From the NCBI GenBank assembly GCA_023548195.1, contig JAJHZJ010000415.1, forward strand, positions 930,001-994,000: 64,000 nt of DNA, written 5' to 3'. The DNA is from Bettongia penicillata ogilbyi. Taxonomy: Eukaryota; Chordata; Mammalia; Diprotodontia; Potoroidae. Positions 53,126-63,860 of the stretch are shown piece by piece (the first letter of the stretch is position 1; every line of letters begins with the position of its first letter). Both the position numbers and the translations under genes were made by a program. The notes beneath the pieces were generated by a model. It had not been told where the DNA came from. It did no database searches and saw nothing but the letters and a program-made list of their open reading frames with translations.

Positions 53126-53774
53126 ATAAGTTTTCTTGCTTTCCATGTGTCCTTTTATTTCTCCATAATAAATCAGGAAAGAAGAAATGGTTACATAATG
53201 GTATGTCAGCATTTCACTGAATCATACTTACATGTGATGACTTTCAAGTACATTTCTCCCCTTTTCTGTGATTTTATTCTGTACTTGTTTTTCTTCCATA
53301 TGAGCGCAAGTCCTGATCCAGTCTTTCCTGATCAATTCTTTAGCTGCAAAGATAACACTATTTTGCTTCCATATAAAGTATGTCAAATCCACATCCTTTG
53401 TGCTGCAGACTACCTTCTTTTAAAGTGATACTAAGCCCTTTGCAGGTACAACTTTAAAAAAAAAAACTCTATTATATCAGGCATGTGATTTAAGGGGTTT
53501 ACAATGGAAATTTTTGTCTCCATTCTCTTTTCATTTTATGCACTGACTTTAGAACCTAATTCCCAATTAGGATATAGCTCCACAGTACTATAGTGATGAT
53601 ACCAGAAGGTGAGAATAAGAAAAACCAATACAATCTATTAAGAAATTTATGAATTATGCACCTCTGTGATCATATAATTCCTCTAAACTAGGGTATCTTG
53701 ACTCTGCTACAAAAACCTCAGAGTTCAGCAAACAAAGTTGTTCTGTAATGGAAATATCACTTGATTTAGGCCTT
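53126..53774. other. Unrecognised sequence
   Basis: A 124-codon ORF runs from 53054 to 53428 and overlaps the L3 remnant at its start. It has no recognisable domain, so I do not treat it as a gene. Confidence 0.4.
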
Positions 53775-53995
53775 GATGGAAAAAGAGGATTTCAGAAGAT
53801 GGAAATGGGGTACAGGGAGTTAGTTGGGAGGAGTTGGGGTCTGTGAACTTGAATGGGAAAACTGTACCTTTATTTTAATTAATTTCTTAGTGAAATCTCG
53901 TATTTCCTTCAAGTACTTAAAACATTATTTTGAGAAGAGTTCCCTACACTTGATCAGACATCCAAAGGAGTTTATGACATCCAGAAATCATTAAT
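53775..53995 (+). mobile_element. Possible ancient DNA-transposon fragment
   Basis: GGGTCTGTGAACTTGAATGG, GAAAACTGTACCTTTATTTT, GAAATCTCGTATTTCCTTC, AACATTATTTTGAGAAGAGT, CAGACATCCAAAGGAGTTTA and TGACATCCAG resemble an old mammal-wide DNA transposon reading 'ctgtgaacttggatgggaaaa…ttctgagaaggggtccata…cagactgccaaaggggtccatgac'. I cannot name the family with confidence. Confidence 0.4.
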
Positions 53996-54089
53996 GACTA
54001 CTGTTCTAACTATTGTTTGCTAAGTTTTGGGATAGGGAGTCATTGAAGGTTTCTAAGTGAACAAAGGCTTCCATATCCTAAGCTATTGT

Positions 54090-54515
54090 TTCAGAAAAAC
54101 TAGAATACTGTCCTTATTTTTAATCCTACTTTCCTTTCTATGCCTGTATTTACCAAATTTACCATACCTTGGAACTAACTTCTTAATCCCCTTCTTCCTA
54201 TGTTGAAGTCTTCTGTCCATCAAGGACATCAAGGTCAAATCAGGTGACATCTCCAACATGAAACAACTCCTTTACTGAATCCCTCTCCTCAGTGAAACTG
54301 AGCTCTCCTGAATACTCCATGTGGATTTCTTTTACCAAGAGATGTTTATACTTTTATACTTATTTGCATTCATGGTACATCCCACTTATTAGACTACAAG
54401 ATCCTTGAGGTTAAGGATCATGCTATTTTTCATCTTTATATCTTCAAATGTTCAGATAGTGTCTTGATTATCATATAAGAACAGACATCAAGCAAATATT
54501 TATTGAATTGGATTA
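54090..54515 (+). mobile_element. L2 LINE 3' end
   Basis: CAAATCAGGTGACATCTCCA, TTTACTGAATCCCTCTCCTC, CTTATTAGACTACAAGATCC, TTGAGGTTAAGGATCATGCT, CATCTTTATATCTTCAAATG, AGCAAATATTTATTGAATTG. Confidence 0.8.
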
Positions 54516-55584
54516 AAATAAATGTTTTTTTGACTTAGAGGATGAGTGATGATGACACAATCAGTATCAATCAGATGATAAAACACAATTCAAAAGCCCA
54601 CCTGAATATTTATGCACAAAATGATTAGTTCATTTCTTCATTTATGTTTCTACCAAAAACTGAGGATTATAAGGAGAATTATACCATCAAGTACTTAACT
54701 TCTTTTCAACTGAAACGTCTTTACAACTGAAAAAGGAGGATAATGCCTACCTAACCTACCGTATATGACAGATGTGAGAATAAAATAAGACTACATAGAG
54801 CAATTTGTTAGAAGTTTGGCAATGCTATATATTTGAATACAAAGCATCAATATTATGAAATACATCACACTGGTGACATGGATTTTTTCTTAGAACTTTA
54901 TAATCCTGTTTAGTCTATGCTTCCCACTATTATCATAATTCTTGTGAAAACTAAATTTAATATAAAACTTTGTACCTTATGAGAAGTACCTATACTAAAC
55001 CAGATGGAATTTGAAAAAATTACCCCACTGTGTTTCAGCATCCCATCGTGCAAGAGTTGTTCTTTTATTTCTCCAGACTATACTAAGCCCCTGACATATT
55101 TTATGATAGAGTAATATATGCAGGAATTTTTCTTACAGAATGATTCCTCTTTTGTTAAACTGTCCCAGCTATTTTAATAGGTCTGAAGTAATGTGATTTA
55201 AAATTTCATATTTATAATAGTGGTCACACACATAAAAACAGCACAAAGAAGATAACAAGGATGAACCAAAGATAGAAATTTTCATTGACAGAATACAGTG
55301 TGAAAAGCTGGTTTGAATGTCTTTAGGCATCGCTATTAGCAAGGCTATTATATATTGTATCAAGACTGTTCCATCATTTAACGGAGTGAACATTTCTTTA
55401 TCCTTGTGTGATATCCTGCCCATGGATATTACATATCTATGTACAAAACTTGGCAAGAATTGGAAAGCCATATTGAAACACTTTTCAATAAAGGAAAAAT
55501 GAGTTTGGAAAATTATAAATGTACTGATGAGCCACACACAGACATGTATATACATAGAATAAATATTAATTAGTTCTTGTAAAG
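54516..55584. other. Unrecognised sequence with a 128-codon ORF
   Basis: A minus-strand ORF, 55555-55169, is 128 codons. I see no domain, no family resemblance and no splice-site logic. It may be chance in AT-rich DNA. No repeat recognised. Confidence 0.4.
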
Positions 55585-55890
55585 GAGACTACATTATTTC
55601 TCATCTTTCTGATTACAGAAGCAAAGGGTCGCCTGTACACAGTTGCCCAATCCAGCATTTTGCCCCCTGGCAAAGCCTGAGTCCTATTAGAAGAAAGACT
55701 AGGGCTGCCAACTGTGACAGCACTGGCCATTCCATCCCTTTGTCCTCTCTCAAACAATACAGGAGGCAGAATTATCACAGCCATGCCTCCTGGGCCAGGC
55801 TACTTTGAGAATCTTCAAAGCCTCCTTCAGAACTTTTTTGTGGTTCCTCACTTTTATATCAAAGCAATGTTCCTGAATAAATCTAAATTT
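55585..55890 (+). other. GC-richer patch preceded by a 3' splice-site-like sequence
   Basis: TTATTTCTCATCTTTCTGAT then TACAG precedes AAGCAAAGGGTCGCC, a good polypyrimidine-AG pattern. The next ~250 bases are less AT-rich than the flanks, and AATAAA occurs at about 55876. One plus frame is open for about 60 codons from the putative acceptor but resembles no protein I know. It could equally be an unrecognised repeat. Confidence 0.25.
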
Positions 55891-55905
55891 ATTAAGAATA
55901 ATTAA

Positions 55906-56394
55906 TATGATTTTCCTCTACTCTGTCCCTAGGTTATAATATCTCTACAAAAGTCTACATACTTCTACAGATCTTTAGAGGAGTCATGCTTAATGTACCC
56001 TTGCACTACTGAGAAGTTCTTGCTCCTAAAACAGGACAAGTAAGCATTTAAATAAGATTATACCTAGTCTCAAGTGCTAACGTCAGGGGGGTGAGATTGC
56101 TTTATCTCTTCACATAGTCACACTGCAAACTACCATTCCTTTTGTCTTTACCTGTGACATTGGTGATATGTCAAAGCTAGTTCTCAGTGTAAGCACTGAA
56201 AAAAAGCCAAAGAAATCACTTTTCTTCAACCTAAATCTATTTTTTTATGAAATATTGTTTTAATTTAAGATAATTTTTTTTCAAATTCATTATGTGGGGA
56301 CAACTTCAAAATGTAAAGTAAGCCAAATGGAAATTTATTTTTAAAACACTTCATTTCCTCATAAAATGTTTTTAAATGCTTCAAGAAAGAGTTC
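55906..56394. other. Unrecognised sequence
   Basis: Nothing recognised. Confidence 0.45.
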
Positions 56395-56525
56395 AGTTCA
56401 ACAAACACTTATTGAACACCTACTGTCTCAATTTTATCTCCTGTATTAAATTGTAAACACCAAGAGGACAGGGACTTATATTTAATCTGTGTTTGATTTA
56501 GCACCTAACAGAGTAATAAAGATGC
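56395..56525. mobile_element. Two tiny L2 termini in inverted arrangement
   Basis: 56397-56428 reads AACAAACACTTATTGAACAC then CTACTG, a minus-strand L2 terminus. 56430-56525 reads TCTCCTGTATTAAATTGTAA, ACACCAAGAGGACAGGGACT, TAGCACCTAACAG, a plus-strand L2 terminus. Confidence 0.65.
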
Positions 56526-57059
56526 TTAAGGAAGGGTGGTCAAATTAAATGGACCTGAATAATTTATCACTGGACTATAAATATTGTTTAGCAACGTGGG
56601 TAACTGCTTGTAGACTGTAAATAAAGAGAAGGAGTAAAGGCTAGGGATGCTGAGGAAACACTTTTAGAAGGAAAGAATAAACATCAAAAAGTAGTAGAGG
56701 CTGCCAATCTAGGGATGAAACCTGAGCAGCAGGGCTTTCCAAACCTAGTCAAAAAGACTGGCTAAGTGGGAGGACAAAATCCAGGGAGATTTGGGACAAT
56801 CACCAGGAGAATCTTCATACTGCCTCAGTCCTTTTCCTGGAGCTATTATATATACTAATATAATTGTTACATGCTATATGACTGTGTCTATATGAAACAG
56901 AAATATTTCACTGAAAATTTTATAAATGTAGTCATCTAACCAACTTTTTTTTCAATTTGGAAGAAGAAGAATTATGTATTTTTAAGTTGGATAAACTGAT
57001 TGGTTTATCATTATGAAGTAGCCAGTGGCCCATAATATGTCTCCAATGTATAAAATAAT
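56526..57059. other. Unrecognised sequence
   Basis: Nothing recognised. Confidence 0.45.
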
Positions 57060-57140
57060 TGTGATGATTCCACAGAATTTTATAGCTTGAAAAGACCACT
57101 AGGTGACTTCTGTTATCTGGTTCAAAATGACCTAATTTTG
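57060..57140 (-). mobile_element. CR1/L3-type 3' tail (L3 or MIR3)
   Basis: CACAGAATTTTATAGCTTGA, AAAGACCACTAGGTGACTTC is the reverse complement of the L3 terminus ('tcacagaatctcagagttggaagggacctcagaggccatc'). Confidence 0.6.
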
Positions 57141-57184
57141 GAGGCAAGGTAATTGTCTTAGTATATTAGATCATTTGCTCAAGG

Positions 57185-57385
57185 ACATTCAATCATTCAA
57201 CAAGCGTTTACTAAGCTCTTAACTATGGGTCACATACTTAAATTATGGGATACAAAGGAAGGGAAAAACACAGCCCCTGCCTCCAGAAGCTTTCTATTCT
57301 AAGACAGCATGTGAAGAACTAGTTACATGCAAGATGTATTAGGAGGCAATATGAGAAGGGAGTTTTTATTGAACTAGAGTCAGTT
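57185..57385 (-). mobile_element. L2 LINE 3' terminus
   Basis: CATTCAACAAGCGTTTACTA, ATTATGGGATACAAAGGAAG, ACAGCCCCTGCCTCCAGAAG, CTTTCTATTCTAAGACAGCA, GTTACATGCAAGATGTATTA. Confidence 0.85.
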
Positions 57386-58184
57386 AAAATCTTGACTTTC
57401 TGAATTGCAATACATTGCTGTCTTCCTTTCATTATACCATAGTGCTTCTCAAATATAATTATGGTAAAAATGTTATATGAAAATTTACAGAAATCTGTTA
57501 TTTAAGCATGTTTATTTTTTCTTAGAAATGAAAGATGGCTCCTCAGGATGAGACCCAGTAAGGAGGCAACTTTTCTAATTCCCCCTTTCCCAACTTCCCT
57601 GAGCCCAAGTCAAATTCACCATTTAGCTTCTGAGAGAAACAAATTGATTCTGAATTACTGACAAAAAAAATATCTTGGTATCATGTAGGTGGAAGCATAG
57701 ATGTAGCTGACTTCATTGCTCAAAATCACAAAGCTGTTCAAAAGAAAGCCAGAAAAAGTAACCAGAATCCTTCTTCCAATGCTCTCTACCACTTGAGTAT
57801 ATTTCTTGCTTTTTGATGTTAATATATTTTAAATTAATTTGAGACTACTGGAGTTTCTAGTGCCCTTGGGGTCCCAAGACCTTCAATATCTTTGCTGAAT
57901 CTGGCAGCTTCAATTCAATCTAAGCTACTTGACATCACTTATGTGAAAGCCTTGAAGTGCTATAGCCTGCTGAATCTACTGTAAACTAAGGGGAAAGGAG
58001 AAGAGGATTTTTAAAACATCTATTCTGGTCTGACACTGTCATATTCTCTTTTGTTTAGAAACCTTGAACTATAATTTAGTTCAAAGATTGAAGGGATTTG
58101 AGCCCTGCTTCCTCCAGCTCAATATACTCAGAAGCCACATTTAGAAAAGGCAGGCACATGTGGTGGACTGAGTTACTGCCCAGT
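57386..58184. other. Unrecognised sequence
   Basis: No recognised repeat or gene. Confidence 0.45.
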
Positions 58185-58840
58185 GATACATTTAATCAAT
58201 CATGTATATAATCTATAAATGTATACTTATTAAACATCAATTATGTATCTGGCACTGTATATAGCATCAAGAATACTGAAGAAAAATCATAAGAGAGAAT
58301 ACATTCATACAGAGACATATCAAATTATGTCCAGGTTAAATGTAAGGTGATTTGGGGACAAAAACCCTTTCAGCTGGACAGGTGAGGAAGGGATCAGGAA
58401 AGGTTTGAAGTACAGAACTGTGCTTGAACTGGGATGTGAATGAAACTGAGGAGCTAAGTGGGATCAGCCAGGGAAAAATCAAGAAGGGTTAAGGTGTTGA
58501 ATTACAAATGTAAGAAGTCCATTTTGATTGGAACACAGAGTGGGTGGAGGGTATAGTTATATGAAAACAAAGTAGTTGTTTATAGTTATATGAAACAAGG
58601 TAAGAAAATTTAGATGGTACCAGGTTTTTAAAGGTTTCTAATGCCAAACAGAAGCTTGTGTTTTGATCCTTCCAGTAATAGGAAGCACTTGCATTTGGTG
58701 ATTAAGAGAGTGACCCAATAAGACCTTAGCCTTAGAAGAATTACTTTTGCATCTATGAGGAAGCTGGATTTTAGTGGGATAAATGTGAAAAAGTGAGAGC
58801 TATTAGGAGACAGTTACAATAGCTTCAGAAACATGCCCAA
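58185..58840 (-). mobile_element. L2 LINE, long 3' part
   Basis: Reverse-complement L2 from the terminus (TACTTATTAAACATCAATTA, TGTATCTGGCACTGTATATA) through GAAAGGTTTGAAGTACAG, GTGCTTGAACTGGGATGTGA, GGTACCAGGTTTTTAAAGG, CAAACAGAAGCTTGTGTTTT, CTTCCAGTAATAGGAAGCAC, GTGACCCAATAAGACCTTAG and GGAGACAGTTACAATAGCTT. A duplicated ATAGTTATATGAAA is present at 58552 and 58580. Confidence 0.85.
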
Positions 58841-59109
58841 AGTGCCAAAATTGTATTGCAGAGACTGATTCTCCATAACTTCACAAAATTAGAATAAATA
58901 AATATTTCAATGAAGTGTTTTATCAACATAGCATCTAAACAACCAGTTTAATTTTTGAAACATAATTTGAATTTATTTTTACCCAGCTTGCTGAATTACT
59001 CATTGGCTCAGGTGCTAACACCTGGGATTTGTGCTTAGTGAAAAAAGGAAGTAAATGTATCATCATTTGCCAATATGCGCCATTCTATCCCGGATATTCA
59101 AAGAAAGCA
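58841..59109. other. Unrecognised sequence
   Basis: Nothing recognised. Confidence 0.45.
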
Positions 59110-59240
59110 TGACAATGTTATAGGATTTAGAGCTGGAAGATATCCTAGAGATAGTCCAATCCACTGCCCCCCCCCTTATTTACAAAAGAGGAGACTGAGA
59201 CACAGAGGTAGTAAACATACTTTTCATTATTTGGAATTTT
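59110..59240 (-). mobile_element. MIR3-type SINE fragment with CR1/L3-like tail
   Basis: ATAGGATTTAGAGCTGGAAG, ATATCCTAGAGATAGTCCAA, a C9 run, AGAGGAGACTGAGACACAGA, GGTAGTAAACATACTT. Confidence 0.65.
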
Positions 59241-59764
59241 GCATCTCAATTTACTCAATGTCTTCTTAGATTACAGAATAACACAGTAGAAAGAAAAAGT
59301 GGACTCTTTCAGGAGAAGGTGATTTTATCTCTAAATCTGCCAATAACTAACTGTAAAATTTTTCAGGGCCCATGTTTCCTCACTTGCACAAAAAGAAACT
59401 TAGATTTGAATAGCTGCAAGATCTATTGTGGAACCGTGATTCTAGATTTATGTTTTGTTCAAAAAATACTCATCTACTTGAGCATTATTGAAATTGACGA
59501 GAATCTGGATGGCGCCTGCCTTCTTTGTTGAACAGAAATCCATGGCCAGACTACATAGCTTGCTGCCAGTTCGAGATGTTCTAAAATATTTTGAAATATT
59601 TTTTTCTGTTCCATTGTTTTTTGCTTTTAACAGTTTTATACTGACCACTTAGACCCTGCTTCTAGCTACTATTGTCTTTAGCTATAAATAAGGTTGGTGT
59701 CACACCACACCTGAATATGTGGGCATTAAGCTAGTACAGTAAAATTTGGGCTGAATTTCATGTC
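59241..59764. other. Unrecognised sequence
   Basis: Nothing recognised. Confidence 0.45.
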
Positions 59765-59915
59765 AGAGCTCCTAAATCTAAGACTTCCTATGATTTTCTA
59801 ACTATATGGTCTTGAACATGCCACTTAACCTTTTAGGCATCTGAATCCTTAACTGTAAAATTAAGGATTTGGATTAGATAACACTTAATTATAAATCTCT
59901 ATTTCAATGATGTAA
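59765..59915 (+). mobile_element. MIR3-type SINE with CR1/L3-like tail
   Basis: AGAGCTCCTAAATCTAAGAC, GTCTTGAACATGCCACTTAA, CATCTGAATCCTTAACTGTA, AAATTAAGGATTTGGATTAG, ATAAATCTCTATTTCAATGA. Same plan as 35475-35640. Confidence 0.65.
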
Positions 59916-60389
59916 TAAGCCTATTTATTGATCTAGATACTGGTCTTATATCCGTTATGGAAAAATAAAAATTCTCACAGAAGACAAGATATACTTGCAC
60001 TGAAAGAAACATTAAATCAATAGGCCATTCAACCATCCATTCTCCCAAATGTCTTAATTTTTCCCTTGAGCTAGAAAATAGAAATAGTGTAGATCATTAT
60101 ATCTCTTATAGTTTGCCCTTGCTAAAAGATAAAATTCACCCACTTAGGTTAAAGTCAGATATAATGAGTACTTAAAATTGAAAACTGTTTTAGTTTAATG
60201 TTAGTGATATTTATGAGACAAATTATGACCATAGCTATAATATTTAGAGTATTTGAGAACTGGTTGATGTAGCCAATATGTAGTTTAGCAAAGTATGTGA
60301 ATTGAGTGTGTGTGTGTGTGTGTGTGTGTCTGCAGATCATTATGTGGAGATGGTGATGATGATAGAGGGGTGACACAATCAAATCTCTA
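59916..60389. other. Unrecognised sequence with (GT)n
   Basis: (GT)n at 60306-60330; otherwise nothing recognised. Confidence 0.5.
60306..60330. repeat. (GT)n microsatellite
   Basis: Twelve GT units. Confidence 0.97.
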
Positions 60390-60519
60390 CTTTAGAAAAA
60401 TAAGCTTGGCAGCTCACCAATTAGAAGGATATTTCAATAGTCCATGTGAAATATGTTGAGGGCCTGAAGTAGGGTTGTAGATATAAGAGTGAATAGAAAA
60501 TATATATATATATATATAT

Positions 60520-60555
<36 letters not shown>

Positions 60556-61050
60556 ACACATATATATGTATATATATGCATATATATGTATATATATGCA
60601 TATATATATATGAATTTATATCTGTATATCTATATCTATATAATATGACTCTAGCAGGTGAGAGACTATGGCTGGATGGATATGTAGTTCTAGAAATTAT
60701 AAGTATAGTGATGATAACAGAACTCAGGAAAGCTGATATGATCACAAGTGAGAAGGCATAAAGTGAAAAGAGAAAAGTGCTCAGTACAGAACTTTGTGGA
60801 ATTCCCACAATTAGTGGGCATGACATCAGTGGGAAAAAAAAAGTGAAAAAAAAAATAATAAGGAAAAGTCTGACATAGGAGACAAATAAGAAAGTGTGGT
60901 AATGAGAGCTTAGAGAGGAAACAATAACCCTGACAATGGTGATCAAGAGAATCCAAATATTCAGAGAGGTCAAAAAATAACATAATATGAAAATAAGATC
61001 ATCCTATTATGGTAACAATAGTGTCAATGTCAAAGCTTACAAAACTGAGG
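60390..61050 (-). mobile_element. L2 LINE internal part with a microsatellite inside
   Basis: Reverse-complement L2: ACTTTAGAAAAATAAGCTTG, GCAGCTCACCAATTAGAAGG, ATATTTCAATAGTCCATGTG, GAGGGCCTGAAGTAGGGTTG. After the microsatellite come CTGATATGATCACAAGTGAG, AAGTGCTCAGTACAGAAC, TTTGTGGAATTCCCACAATT, AGTGGGCATGACATCAGTGG and TCAGAGAGGTCAAAAAATAA. The last blocks are RT-coding on the minus strand. The 179-codon minus ORF across it mixes decayed L2 RT with microsatellite and is not functional. Confidence 0.8.
60498..60645. repeat. (TA)n(GATA)n(TATG)n compound microsatellite
   Basis: TA repeats 60500-60521, GATA repeats 60521-60554, then imperfect TATATATG units to 60645. It lies within the L2 copy. 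Confidence 0.97.
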
Positions 61051-61419
61051 CTAGTAAGGAATACCAAAGACAACAAATATGAGGTTTTTAAGTTATATTG
61101 GATCAAGTAAGGGGAAGGATTGCTGATCGGGATGATGATAAATGTTTACTGAGAAGATGCAGAATGTTTTAAATCTTATTTTGATTCTGTTGTTTCTACC
61201 AAGTAGAATACTCATTGCATTGGAAGCAACAGAACAGAAAAAGGGCAAAAACAGAAGAGACAATATAAAAGGTAAAGAAATAGTAAGACATCTCCTGGAG
61301 GTACTACTTGATGAATTCAAATCACATGGTCCCAATAAATGACCTCCTCAAGTAAAGAAAAATCATGCAAAGATGATTGCTAATAGAGCATCAGTGATAT
61401 GTGAAAGGTCATAGAAGAG
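61051..61419. other. Unrecognised sequence
   Basis: Nothing recognised. Confidence 0.4.
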
Positions 61420-62700
61420 ATACCACGGTATTGGACAAGAGCAAAATATCTTAATTAAAATACAAACAAACTATGAAAGTCTTCAAACAACGAGTAGAAC
61501 TTTAACAAAATTCCTGATATAATTCAATGATTGATTTCTAAAGAATGAGTAAAGAAAAATCTGTAGATTTCAAAAAGGCAAGATAGTTTCATCTAGGACA
61601 GATCATACCAAACTGATTTTTTTCACACTTTTCTACATGGTGTCTATAATTCAAAGTGGTAGTAGAGATGTATTTTACCTAGACTTTACCAAACTATTTG
61701 ATTAACTATTTCATACTACTTATGGGGAAAATGGGGAGATAACAACATAATTATATGAATTCAGATGTAGTGGATGACAAGACTAGAATAGTTATTAGTG
61801 GTTTGATGTTAACTTAGGTTGAGATTCATACCTGAGTGCCCTCAGTTTTTTATATTTGACTCTATGCTGGTAATATTTTTTTTATCAATTACATGGAATA
61901 AAACATGGATGGTAATTTTATCAAATTTCCTGAAAGGGATATCCAACACAGTGGATGGTAGACTTAAGGTTCCAAAAGATCTTTATAGGCCAGAATAGAA
62001 GTTTATTTGGTCCAGAGCCCAAATTTGGCCCATTGCCTTATTTTGTGCAACCCTAGGGAATAATTTTTTTTAGCATTTCTGAATAAAGATTTATTATATT
62101 TAAAAATGTAAAGATCATACTTAACTCACAGGCCATTAAAAAGTCCTGCAGTGGTCAGATTTTGTTTTCTGACTATACCAACCTCTGGGCTAGAATATTA
62201 GACTGAATCCAGTGTGATTGAGTTCAATAGGAACAAGGTAAAAACTATTATACTTGGTTTAAAAAATCAGTTTCACAAATATAAGATTGGGCATCTCTTG
62301 GAAAGAAGCATGTCTTGAAAAGATAGGGAAGTGTTAGTAGATTCCAAATTCAAGATGAGTTAACAATAGAAAAGTTAGCATGGAAAAGAAAAAAAGTTAA
62401 GATGAGTGACAATTTTTAACAAGTATTTGAATGGTTATTATGTCAGGTAGGACAGCATGAGACCTATTCTGTCTGACCCACGAGGTCAGAAGCAAAAGTA
62501 ATGGACCGAAATTTAAAAAGTCTTGATGTCAGGGGAGAAAAAAAATCATTCCTAAAAATGATAGCTATTCAAGAGTAAAATGGGCTGCCTCTGGGGAATT
62601 TATTCAAGCAAAGACTGTATGAACATTCAGGTGTATTGAATTAGGGATTCTATTTTTTCAGATTGGGGTTGGACTAGTGGTGTTAAACTCACATAGAACT
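61420..62700 (+). pseudogene. CR1/L3-type LINE: RT remnant and 3' end
   Basis: Sense L3 order over about 1.3 kb: GATTTCAAAAAGGCAAGATA, GTTTCATCTAGGACAGATCA, TTTTACCTAGACTTTACCAA, ATTAGTGGTTTGATGTTAAC, TTTATCAATTACATGGAATA, GGTTCCAAAAGATCTTTATA. Then come AACTATTATACTTGGTTTAA (3' of the insert), TTTGTCTTGATGTCAGGGG-like blocks at 62520, AAAATGGGCTGCCTCTGGGG, TCAAGCAAAGACTGTATGAA and GATTGGGGTTGGACTAGTGG. The second RT catalytic motif (usually '…FADD…') is replaced around 61920 by TTTCCTGAAAGG, so no active-site aspartates remain. A short DNA transposon interrupts it near 61991-62190. Confidence 0.78.
61991..62190. mobile_element. Short hAT-like DNA-transposon insert inside the L3
   Basis: L3 homology is interrupted here. 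The insert has CCAAATTTGGCCCATTGCC-type sequence near its left end (AGCCCAAATTTGGCCCATTG), TTAACTCACAGGCCATTAAA, and the right end GACTATACCAACCTCTG. This recalls old hAT-group repeats with 'ggccaaatccggcccaccgcc'. The flanks GGCCAGAATA (61988-61997) and GGCTAGAATA (62188-62197) match at 9 of 10. Exact ends and family are uncertain. Confidence 0.5.
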
Positions 62701-63545
62701 GGAAGCTATTAAACCATACATAAGGATCCGGGTAGGCTGCATAATTACTGTCTTAAAATGTAATTTTATCGTATTTTATTTAATTTTTATTAAATTGTTT
62801 AAATTTTTTCCAATTATGTTTTAGTCTGGTTTGAGTCACACTTGGAAGTGTTGTGGACTGTACACAGATCAGGTATTTGACACCTCCGGCTTAAACCACA
62901 TAGTTTCTATAGTAACCTTCAAATCTGATATTCTGTGATTAAGTAACATCATCTTCCCTTTCTTTTTTGGTAAGCAATAAAAGCATATCCAAAAAAGAAT
63001 ATTTATTTCATCACACTGCATTTCATCTAGGTTGAATGAATACATTCTTGTGCACATCCAAATTAGCTAATTTTCTTCTATGTTTTGGTAACTTTAACTG
63101 GGTCATTCTCAAAGATTTTCTTCTCTAATCATGTAGATTGGATTTTTGAATAATATGAGTTAAAATAATTTGTTACATTTCATCAACATAATGTCATAAT
63201 AGGTCCACTTTAAATTAGCAAACAGTATGTCACCAGGGGGAAAAACAGTATTGATTTCTATTATTCATTTTAATGAATTTCATTGATTTTACTAAAATAG
63301 TGACAGCAGTTGAAGGAGAGTTAACAAATAAAATGTTTAGCTTAACTCTTGGTGAAACTGAATTGCTGAGTGCCTTGTTTCCATTTTTGCTTCTGTTGTG
63401 TACTCCCCGGAGCAATTCTCCATCAAATGTTGAGTGGACTGAAACAACCCTAACTGCTACATAGAAATATATTATTCTTTTCATGTTTAGTCAGAGATTC
63501 AACTGCAGTCACAAGACATTACTTTCATTACCCAAAAGCTTATAG
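62701..63545. other. Unrecognised sequence
   Basis: No recognised repeat or gene. Two overlapping ORFs (63230-63484 minus, 63273-63464 plus) are complements of one another and look random. Confidence 0.45.
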
Positions 63546-63624
63546 ATGGGGAGAGCGAGGCAGATTCAGAGACAGACAGATACAGACAGAAAGACAGAGA
63601 AAGAAAGAGAGAGAGAAAAAGAGA

Positions 63625-63717
<93 letters not shown>

Positions 63718-63860
63718 CAAAGAGAGACACACACAGAGTTATAAAGAGGAGGAGAGAATGGGGAGAAGAACAGATGGGGACAGAGGAAGAAGAGAAAGGA
63801 AAAATGAAGAGAGAGGAAACGGAAGAAAAGAGGTAGGAGAGAAAAAGAAAAGATAAGGAA
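63546..63860. repeat. (GA)n microsatellite in a purine-rich domain
   Basis: 63596-63714 is 119 bases of uninterrupted purine, with pure GA from about 63632. Purine-rich G/A sequence with few pyrimidines continues on both sides. The L/S-rich and R/E-rich ORFs on the two strands are translations of this repeat. Confidence 0.98.

Noticed and set aside
60434..60983. Minus-strand ORFs of 179 and 97 codons
   Set aside because: They run through a microsatellite and decayed antisense L2 sequence; two frames overlap and neither keeps the L2 reverse-transcriptase order.
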